A DNA stretch of 64,000 nucleotides from Schistosoma haematobium (lineage: Eukaryota > Platyhelminthes > Trematoda > Strigeidida > Schistosomatidae): the NCBI RefSeq assembly GCF_000699445.3, contig NC_067195.1, forward strand, positions 55,284,465 through 55,348,464, written 5' to 3'. The translations under genes were made by a program, and so were the position numbers. Of the stretch, positions 22,001 through 33,300 are shown in pieces. The stretch's first letter is position 1. Each line of letters begins with the position of its first letter. The notes below the pieces were generated by a model. That model ran no database searches and was not told the DNA's origin. It saw nothing but the letters and a program-made list of their open reading frames with translations.

Positions 22001-25000
22001 ATAAAATACGATAACAAACGTCTTATCAATAGTTAAGCATTGGAAATAGAAGGTCAAACGTGGGTAAATAGACTTGGAATAGTCAACACAAAACATTTAA
22101 ATCAATACGTAATAAGATGTGTGTAAATAATTAGATAGTGAAGAATACAAAGAGGCGGATAATGACAAACAAATAATGGATGTGGAAATAAGGTTAATGA
22201 TAACAAAATAAAATAAAATAAATAATGATAATAATAAAATTTTTAAAAAAACATATCGTTAGTTAAGTTATAACTGGCCATGGAAGGGATAGGGGAGTCA
22301 CGTATTCCTTCTGTACACATAAATTGGGGTTATATGTACGAATTCCAATGGCTTCAGCTATATGTACGAGGCGGGAAAGAACTCCGTCGGGAAATGATGG
22401 AGGTATACGATAAATAACTCGAAATGATTTCGATTTATCTACAGCATGACCACTATCAATGAGATGTGCCAAGATAGAACTGCGAATAGATTTTATCTGG
22501 CCCTTTATGTACCAAGTTGGTAGATGTTCACTCATTCGTTGGCTAAGTTGCCTGGTAGTACGCCCTATATAGCTATCTCCACAGGAGCAGCTGAATTTGT
22601 AAATGCACATAGAAGAGGTCAACTCAGGTAACTTATCCTTCGTTTGAGTAGACATCGCTAGTCGACAAGAGAAGGTCAACGCAAGATTGGCTGCGTAGAA
22701 TGTCCTGGTGATTACTTTAGTTAACCTATATTTCAGAGTGTCACTTGCCACATCCCCGTTGAATTGCACTTTCATGTATAAAGGTTTCTTACGAACAGTC
22801 GAAATCTCCGACTTCTTTATTATGTCATACATGTACTTCTTAATGAAAGCACTGGGGTAGCCGATCTCGGTCAGTGAGTTGTTGATAAATTCAAGCTCCT
22901 GACTTAGAGTATCTACTGTACAGATCTGTTTTGCTCTGCTAGTGAGACATCTCACCAAATTTCTCTTATAACGGATAGGTGTGAAACTGCAGAAGTGAGT
23001 ATATTGGCATGAAGAGCGGTTTCTTCTATGCACGCTTCTACTTAATGTGCCGTCACTTCGTCTGCTTAGTGTGACGTCAAGGAAGTTCAGCTTCTTATCA
23101 TGCTCGCTTTCACCAGTGAAAGTGATCGTTGGGTGAACACTGTTGAATTCTTCTAGGAGTTCCTCCTTACTGGTGTTTTGATCTACGATAATGAAGGTGT
23201 CGTCAATGTAGCGGCAATATAAATCCAGTTTCTTAATAGTCTCATTGAGAGGTCCATTTTCTAGCTTTGCTAGGAAGAGATCAGCTAAAATCGGGCCTAG
23301 AGGTGAGCCCATGGCTATCCCGTATATCTGTCTATAATAAGTATCGTTGAAGACAAAATGTACATTCAGCGTGCATCTTAGCAGCAGTTCCTTTAGACTG
23401 TCGTTAGGCAAGCCAATGTTGATTTGTTTTCCTGATATTTGCTTGCATATACACTCAATAGTCTCTATAAGTGGTACGTTGGTGAACAAAGATCTTACAT
23501 CCAATGAGATCATATTCTTCATACTAACATTAATATTTTCCACTTTGGAGGTGAAGTTGAAGACATCTTTTACACTATTTCTAACAACTGATTTGTGTAA
23601 AAATTCTAAGATTCGTACTAGCCACTTTGCAATTTTGTGGTAAGGAGAATTGTACATATCTAGAACTGGGCGTAGAGGAAGACCCGATTTATGTACTTTA
23701 GGCAAACCATACAGTTGTGGTGTAAATGATCCAGTCGGCTTAATTGAATCGTGAATCTCGGTCGTAATTATTCTCTTTTTCTTTAGATCTTTAAGGAAAT
23801 TGGCCAATTGTCTTTCTACTTTATTATTGATGTCATAATTACTAGTAATTTTCTGAAATTTTCTAGGATCGCTAAGCATTGTTCCCATGTAATCATTTTT
23901 GTTCATGAGAACTATACCTCCTCCCTTATCTGGTTTGGTTATGGTCAGGGTTTCGTCTTTTCCTAGTTTCGTTAGAGAGTCTCGGTGCTGCTTGGTTAGT
24001 AGGTGATTTGTGGTACCCTTACTATTCTTGTACTGTTGGCAGCTATCAATTAATGTGGTTTTAAACTGAGCAAGATCCTCCAATGAGGTAGGAATCAAGT
24101 CAGTTGTTTGTGAAAATAAGTTCTCAAATTGTACATCAGTATCTAATTGGTTGATTCTATGCCTACTATCACAGAATTTAGGCCCCAGAGATAAAGCTTC
24201 TAGCTTACCGATTGACATGAATTTTTACTGACCGTATATAGCCATTTAATATCAAATAAAATGGATCATGGAAGTAACTTGGTTCAAAAAATTAAGCTAC
24301 ATAAAATGAATTATTATTAATCGATCACTTAGTAGTCACAGGAACATATTTTCAAGGGCAAATATTCCGACGGATTTTAATGGATTACCTAGTTGAATCT
24401 GGTTCGAAAGTCAACATTTCATATTCAATTGATTCATATTTTTATGCTGTAAGTCAATTATATGTAATTAATTTCTGACACAATTTAATTATTTTCTCTA
24501 CTGTATAATTTATTCAATTCAGTGATAAAATATTTGTCAATACTAAGAGAGATGAATCAATTAAACAAATAGTGGATTATATGCTCTGTAAGATAGTCAA
24601 CCTTAATAAACAGATTGAATCTGTGTTCATTCAACAAAATTTTACTAACTTCTATTATTTGTCCACCGCTATTTTAGTTTCAGTATTCCTTCATGCATAA
24701 CTTTTTATCCCGTGTTCCCAAACCATATTCTAAACATTTAATCTTTTTCAATACAATTAGTACTATGATTACTTCAACTAGCTTGCTGTTCATTGTGTTA
24801 ATCTCATTTTATTATGCTGATATGGTATAGGAATTAGGGCTATCACACAATTGTGACAGGCTTTGTGTTGATAATAATCGATATTTGTAGAAAAATTAGG
24901 AATGCTTCTTAGCGTTCTGTTGACCGGACCCATTTCGGTATTCTATTTCAGTAATTAATTCACAGGGACCCGGAGACGATGCAAATTTGGGAGAAAAACA

Positions 25001-28000
25001 TCATAATAACTAACCATTCCCAAGAAGGAACGTAAAACAGATACACCTGTCGATGGAGGCATGGTCTTCATAGCCTCAACGATTGCTGGATCAGGCTTTC
25101 TTCAACAATATTGAATTTCCCTCCAGATACACTATGGGCTAACTGGGTTGTTGGGACCACCTGAGGTTTCCCAATATGCTTCCAGGTTCTTCGGTTAATG
25201 AATGTGATGTTGGAAGCAGTGTCGAGCCGCAGGTGGGTACGGTGACCGTCAACCTCGATGTACGTGTTACCATTATTTTTCTGGCTGGTGAATAAGGTTT
25301 ATGTCTCCTGGAATGAAATCGCAATGAACGACGATACATCTTTTTACAGCAAGATTCTTTATGTTGACATCTAGTGTAACCATAGCCCTTATATGGGCAA
25401 AACTGTTATGACCTTGTATATCTGACTTTTCTATCACGCGACTTATCAACCAATCAGGATCCAGCTTACACAATCTTCGCACTATGCCAAACCAATGACG
25501 TTCAACAGGTGTGGGCAGTTTAGCGTCCTTATTGGTCCTATGTCCTCCTAACCCTTCCACTTGAGTCCAGAACACGATACCAGCTTCTGTAATATGAATC
25601 GAATCAGATCGAATCGTTTACTTCAGGCATACTTGGTTTATATATCAATCAGACAGACCGCAACGTACCATAAAATAGGAAATAATATTTGTACACAAAT
25701 AAGCCCAAAAAGTGGCTGTGAATGTGGGAGGCAGTAGTTAATAAACTGAACATAACTTAAGAACCGTAAATCGTACAATAATAAAATATAGGTCAAAATA
25801 AAGCTTATAATAAGAGGAATATAAATATACATAGTGTAATTGTTGAGTAGTTATACAATAAGAATATTTATAGAATATTAGTCCATGAATAGTCCTTGGA
25901 AGTTACCTGTAATTTAATCTTCACCGGATATAACAAAAACGTTTCTTAGTGCCGCATAACCAGCACGAGGATGGGAGCTGTTTGTTTGAGCTGTTCTGCT
26001 TACGTACAAAAGAATCTTCTTGGTCATTTATTACCTGTACGTATGATAGCCGGCCACTGTTTTAAACCATAGAAGTGTCATGTTTTAAGCTTACCAACCT
26101 CTGACATTCAATAATCACTTCTTGTAGCGTTATATTCGGACACTTCAATTTTACTCAGAATTCTAGTTCAGATGCCGTCATCTTCAGACGACCGCAAACT
26201 GAATACAAAAACAAGGCACTTGAACTGGTCTTCTGTCATTGCTGATAATTTAAAACGCTCACATTTGCGATTTACCATGTTAGCATGTTGCACCCAGTCA
26301 TCATTTCCAGTTGTTGGTACTATTAAGAGGCCGCAAAGAATCCCACTAAAGCCGAACCACGACCATGGCCAAGACCGGACGCACCTTGACAAAGAATACA
26401 TGCTAATTTTTTCCGGTCCAATACAGGGTAGAAACTACTTGTTTGCTGTAGATGTTTTCACCAAATGGTCGGAAGTATATGACATGTCGAATACGACGTC
26501 AGAGAGTACAATAAGAAAATTATCAGGATTGTTTGCTTGTTTCGGGGTTCCAGAGATCTTGGTAACTGACAACGGCACTCAGTTTATGTCATCTGCTTTT
26601 AAGAAGTTTGCAGCGAAAATGGTATAACGCATCTACAGTCTCCTCCGTACCATCCTCAATCGAGTGACCAAGCAGAAAGATTTGTGAATACGATAAAAAG
26701 AGCTCTGGCCAAAGGAAGGGGAGAGGTTATTCCAGAAAAAGTGATCGGCGAATTCTTAATGTCCGACAGAGTTACCCCCGATCCGGCAGTGCCAGAAGGA
26801 AAGTTACCAGCTGAGTGTATGTTCAGAAGAAAAATTCGGACAGTGTTTCACAGTATGTTGGCGCCCGGCAAGACAAATAAACCTACGAACGAGTATCGGG
26901 CGGTCACTCACAGCTTCCAGGTGGGAGGAAGGGTACTTGTCAATGATTTCATGGACTAATGCCATATATCGGTTTGGCGTCCCTATCTTCCTTCCAGCCT
27001 ATTCCCACACCACACAACATCGCCTATCGAGGTAGGCGGTGGTTAAGCATACGTAATACATGTCCAAGCCACCTCATATGATGAAGATTTACTAAATCAT
27101 GAATTAATTTCCCATCCTCACCTAGTACCTTATTCCTAACCCAGGCTTTGGTTACTCATTGGTCCAAAAATACATGAGCAATGCTTTGTGGACACCTATG
27201 ACCGAATATTAGTAATCTATGAATATCCTCTGTTTTTAATGGCCATGTTTCACATTCATAAAGTAGAACGGAGCGAATCGCTGCGCATTAAACTCGCTTT
27301 TTGATTGGAAGATGGATATCTCGTCTACGCCACAAGTGACGCAGGTTGGCAAAAGCCATTAGAGTCTTGTGAATGTGCGCCGAGATTTCGTCGGACATCA
27401 AACCATCAGGACTGATGAGAATGCCAAGATAAGTGAAGTAGTCAATGCATTCAATTACTGTGCTACCTACATTTAAGACATCGATGTTGCCGGTGGTTAG
27501 ACATATGTAATACATATCTCAACTACTTTAGTTGACAAATGTTAACTGCCTTATAAACTGATTTGCTATCTTAACTAAGTAGCCTGTGTCTAACTTGACC
27601 TGGATCAACAGCATACGACTATGAGGAAATAGTTTTAATATGAACAAACCTAAGTAGTACATTTAAATATGGGGGAGGGTGGAAATAAGTGGAAATTAAC
27701 TTACGGTTGAGGACAACCACAATTTAAGTCAATTCCATCACAATATGGTGCAAGCATTTCCGTGGCTATAGTAAATTCACATGGATCATTTGACGCAAGT
27801 TGTACAATCAACGGTCGATCATCTTAAATAGATACAACAACGAGAAGAAAAGAAAAATAAGGAATTTCAGAGGTTGCCCGTGAGACGAAATTGTTTTCAA
27901 TTTCAATCATTTAAAAACAGCGAAAGAGTCAACATCATGAGAGTAAATTGTTAGGAATGAAAAAGATACGACAAGCTGTAATTAATAGCTTAGACAGTCA

Positions 28001-30266
28001 ATCTGTGACAAGATTTTAAACTTGTTTAACGGAACAGAATGTTCAATATAAGAATGATGAGAATAAAAACGCATAGAACTGAAATAAACCCTCTCTCTCT
28101 CTCTCGAAATGCTCTCATATGCTCACGCGTATAAAGTCACTTCCAGGGACGTTCAACTTGTTGTCTTTTCGCGGCGGGGATGTTGCTTACGAAGTCGAGA
28201 GGACGAAAAGCAAACGTCTGGTGCTTAAACCGGGTGGGTACGGAGGATGCTATCTGATTCCAAACCAATGGTGGACATGGGCTCTAGGATCCTGAGTGAA
28301 CAAAAGGCATATGGACTCATCCTTGGTAATCGGCTACCGTAGGAATGCATCTCCTAACGTTACTCCACTGCCTTGTGGATTAGACCTCTGGGTCAAAGGT
28401 CTAGGGAGTGACCCTTAACAAAACCACCTGTTTCGGTTTGTGCACCCGGCCAGTATCACAGCTCACACACAAACTAAATGACAATTACTTTGTGTGGCGC
28501 ATATATATTTTAGTGTCCCTTCGTACCAATGTTTATATGTTTAAATAAATAAGTACTCGCTTTAAATGATTGGAAAAGACTGGAAGATGATATCATATAT
28601 TTATTCTCCTGGGCAATCATACAATTTTTCCAATACTAAACTTTACAAGAGTATGTAGATTCCTGCAGCAAAAGCATGATTCAAATTGGATGGCGTTGTA
28701 CAGACGGAAAAAAAATTCCAATCATGGTCTAATTGACACTATAAAGACCATAGAGTGACTGTCGTTTTATTAGTCATCATATCAAAATTTGAGATCTGTT
28801 ATACTACCGAAACATTTATTACCAGGAAAAGAAATCAATTAGAAAGTATCTACAATACGATTAACAACATCTTTAGTGACGTTGAATTTACATCGAATAA
28901 GAGATTAAGGAAAAAAAACGGTAGACAAATATCAGAGAGAAGTAGCGACGAAAATGTGAAAAAATTCAATCTACATTGATTAGCTTCTTAATTATAGCAA
29001 CGAAAATACAAAACGTTCTTGGGTATATTTTGAATGTGACTATGAGTGGAATTCATGACTCGTATTTCGTTTTATTTGATATTGAATGTACCTGCTTTCT
29101 AGTAGTAATATTCACATTGAGACTTGAACCGATTATCGTTCACTTTAAACAACAATGTGTTATTTACTGAACTACTAAGTTTAGATAACTACTAACATGT
29201 TCAACGGGTATAAAAGTATTTGTAAGGTTTCATAATTTCTCATTGTTGATATACATAACTGCAAACACTATTAACTCTTATTAACTCATAAACACAAAGT
29301 GAACAAGTAATTTTTTTTGTAGAATGACTAACTTGGAAAAGAAAAATCTCTCCGCAATCAAAAAATTAAGTATAAACAAAGAATGTCTAATCAATGCATG
29401 AATTATCTTCATGTTGTTTTATTGATTAAAAATAACAATTAGTTAGTTAGTTATAAATGGCTCTTTTAATATTCTTTAATTGAAGGTTTGAAAAAGGTAT
29501 AAATTTCAATGATCCATTAAATGCAAACAAGATTATACTCACGAAGTTAATGAATTTATTGTTAATGACTTAGAAAATATAACAATGATCTTACAAAACA
29601 GGTTGATCAATTTCAGTTCTCAACAACAATGGAAACATTCAAATAACTAATACAAATGAATTATCTTACAAGTTATCCATCTTAAATATATTTTATGAAA
29701 AATAAACATAAATGTTTATCTAACCAAATATATTAACAAGATGATATCTTATTATAAATAATCGGTAATTTAACGTTATAATGATAATTTGGAAAATTAC
29801 TGAAATGATAGAATTGATAATGTTCTCACATAGTTAATCGTGAAATCTGATATAAATAAAACACAACCACTAGGTTAGCTGACTATTTACATATGGATCA
29901 GATAAAATATGATTCGCTCAGAATATAATTCAATGATATTTATTGAGTTAACGATTACTTTATATGTGCTTTACATAAAGAAAGTTTTCGTTAGATGATT
30001 TGCATAAAGAATGATTTGATAGTTAATATTAAATAATGAATCAATCAAATGATATCTTAGTGATCACAGTCAATAATATAGACTGAGGTTGTTGTTTTTT
30101 TGTTGGATGGGGCTGATGGTGGTACAATGATGTTCTATTGGAGTTAATCGAAAGTATTGGTTAACTTGAATAAGTTTATAAAAATTGTTTTCTAGTGAAA
30201 TACACTAATTGTACAGATAGTTATAATGCTTTATTCCGTAAATGAATTGTTTATTAATGAAACCAG

Positions 30267-30329
<63 letters not shown>

Positions 30330-33300
30330 GTTTGGTTATATTTCTTTGAAAAAGGTTGGATTAGATTACTGAAAGAAATAATGAATTTACTTCGAGTTAA
30401 ATGGTTGAACTTTTTACAAATATAATTCTCTTCTCTTTAATGTTTTACATTAATTCAGCGCTTAATTATTATGAGACTATTTGTTTAAATTTAAACGGAA
30501 ATTTCTGGAAGTTATTAATTCATTTATTATAAATGAGATTTTAGTAGTCCGTCATCTGATTCCAATTTGATCGTATGTTGATTGTCGTTATCGAAATACA
30601 CATTTCACCAGTTCTCGTATATAATCATCGACTTATATCACATGTTAGTAAATAACGGAATTAAATAAGTCAAATACGAGAATCGTTGATCAAGACAAAT
30701 GATTGAAGAAATGAAGCGAAGTGAAATGATGTGCAGTGGAGAAGGTATGTAAACCAACTCGATTTAATCAAGCGTTAATCGATGTTTATAGTCGAACAAA
30801 AATAAGTTACAGATACATGATGAGTCAGATAAGAAATATATATACACACACTCAAATAAAAACAGTCAAGGATAATAAGCAAATTAATTGACAAGGTCAT
30901 AATGTGATGAGCATAGAGAACGAGTAATTTGGTCTGTATGAAAACTAGAATAAGCTATGAGACTTCGACATAGTGCCAGCCACTACAAGATTATGGTATA
31001 AATCAGAAAATAATATTTGATAGTGATTTATTCAGTCAGTCAGCTACAACGTAGGACCAGGCACATATATGCATAGGTCCAAGTTGCCATATCTCATTAG
31101 CACAACAAAATGATGCAATATATCGATAATAGAAACCAATAGGATGATAATAAAAATGAAATAGAATAAACATTAAATTACTTGAACAAGTTGTAAACTC
31201 AACATTTCTTGCTTTCTCTGATCGAATAAATGAATTAGCCAGTATCATGGGTGTATGAACTAAATCAACGTTATGTTTTCGAAGTAGTAAACGGAATGGT
31301 AATCTATAAATGTATATACACATATGAAAAAAATATACTGAGATAAATTGAAAAGTAAGGAAGAATGAACTGCAATGTGATAATTAATAAGGAATATACA
31401 CATTAGCAATTGGTTAAGACTACTGTACTCTACATCTGCTTCGTAGAAAAAAACTAATTATTCAAAACACCGTGGCCTTGTGGAAGATTTTTTTCACAAT
31501 TTGTTTTCTTTTTTTCAGAAAGAGATATGAGTCATTTGAAAATATTTTCTGTCACACACTGGTGTGTATGATACTAATTTTGGAATAAAACCATTAGCAA
31601 TTATATTTGTTATACAAGGGCCCCCAAGTGTCTTAGTACGGTCGAGAGTGGGGAGAGTCAGCTCCCCCTATCGAAATGCTCTCACATGGCCACGCGTATA
31701 TAGCCTCTGCCTTCTCCTGCAGGGGATGCTTTTACAAAATTGAGAGGACGAAAAGCAAATTTCTGGCGCTTTAACCGGGTTGGTGGACATGGAGAGTACA
31801 CCTAGGGGAGTCCCGATCGAAGCTGCTACCTTGACGCGGTGATCGGGCTTGCCTATCGTGATGACCCAACCGAGCTATATTGGCTGGAACATATGTTCCT
31901 GCAGGTTCTACCATGCCAGGCAGGTCGATTGGCGAACGGTAAGACTAAAAGCAGCAACTCAAGGTCTGAGGGCGAAGTCGTACTGCTGACTGTAGAGAGG
32001 TGTGACAGCAGTAAGGTGTTTCCCTCGGACAACCAGCATGACAGCGATGCTGCCTTCCCACAAGGAGGGGTGGGGTTAGAAAAGGTCGGCCCTAAAAATG
32101 CACACCTCACCTTACCTCACGGATTTCCGTCTCCGGCGGTAAGGCCCCTTGAAGAACGGAGCTAACACGTCAAAAACCTTCCACAAAAGGCCGTGCGCGA
32201 CCGGCCTCAAGCAGTTGTCCCTTGGGCTCTGCGGTCACGCTCCCAGGTCGTCAAGACCAACACTAATCCAATTTCCTTTTCAGGTTCCTCAAGAAATACC
32301 CTTCCACGGTGTGGGCAGCCGGGAAGTGACATCAGCCCTCATACCCGTAACAGCACAAGAGACCAAGGTGGTCACATTCAAATCCTTCCTACACCTCCTA
32401 ATACTTCTCTTATCCTCCCGACTAACCCTCCTCACGTGTCTTTATCACCTCGCAACGCTAGGGCAAACGATTCGAGTACCTGGAACGCCATTCCTGGTCT
32501 CCTGAAACCACACTCTAAACTACACGTAGGAGCTTTTAACGTACGAACACTTTGCCAAATAGGACAGCAGGCTTCCTTAGCTAAAACTTTAGAATCTCGC
32601 GCCATCGATGTGTGCTGCGTCTCCGAAACGCGCATACAGGATCCAAGTAGCGTCATTCATTTGACCTCACCATGCCAAAATAAAGAACCGACTCGATTTA
32701 CGCTTCGTGTATCTGGAAGCCCTGATTCTGCTTCCCGTGGCCTCGCCGGCGTAGGTATAGCATTGAGTCCTAGGGCAGAACTAGCTCTCTTAGAGTGGAT
32801 CCCAATAGACAGTCGTTTGTGCGCTGTCCGACTGAACGGAACAGTAAGAATCCGGAAAGATAGGGACACTCGTCGTTGCCTCTTCGTCGTCTCTGCCTAT
32901 TCTCCCACTGACTGCAGCTCAGATGATGTAAAAGATGAGTTTTACAGAAAGCTTTCGGACCTTCTCCGAAAAGCTAGGCGCTCGGATGTAGTAATAGTGG
33001 CCGGTGACTTTAATGCTCAAGTAGGCAAACTAAGTGATAAGGAAAGACACCTAGGTGGGTCCTATGGTGTCGTGGCTCAAAGAACAGATAATGGCGACCG
33101 TCTGTTGCAGCTATGCTCAGATAACCGCCTGTTCCTTGCAAATACTAACTTTAAGCATAAGGAAAAACATCTTTTAACATGGCGACCCCTAATTCGTCCC
33201 AACGTTGGACCCAACTGGATCACATCGCTATCAGCCACCGATGGAGGGGCTCGATAGAAGACTGTCGCTCATTCTGGAGCACATGCCTAGATTCAGATCA

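Noticed and set aside
23347..23643. 98-codon plus-strand frame over the Penelope-like element
   Set aside because: Antisense shadow of the RT domain.
28755..28979. 74-codon frame with hydrophobic start and basic tail (secreted peptide?)
   Set aside because: The start is GTG, there is no homology I recognise, and it lies in AT-rich intron sequence where such frames arise by chance.
30268..30328. AT repeat as an origin or regulatory element
   Set aside because: A plain microsatellite; nothing around it suggests function.
31839..32165. 108-codon frame upstream of the SR2-like ORF, a possible ORF1
   Set aside because: It begins at GTG, and the second full-length copy has an indel that shifts and ends this frame early. 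The nucleotide sequence is conserved but the reading frame is not. I treat it as 5' UTR.
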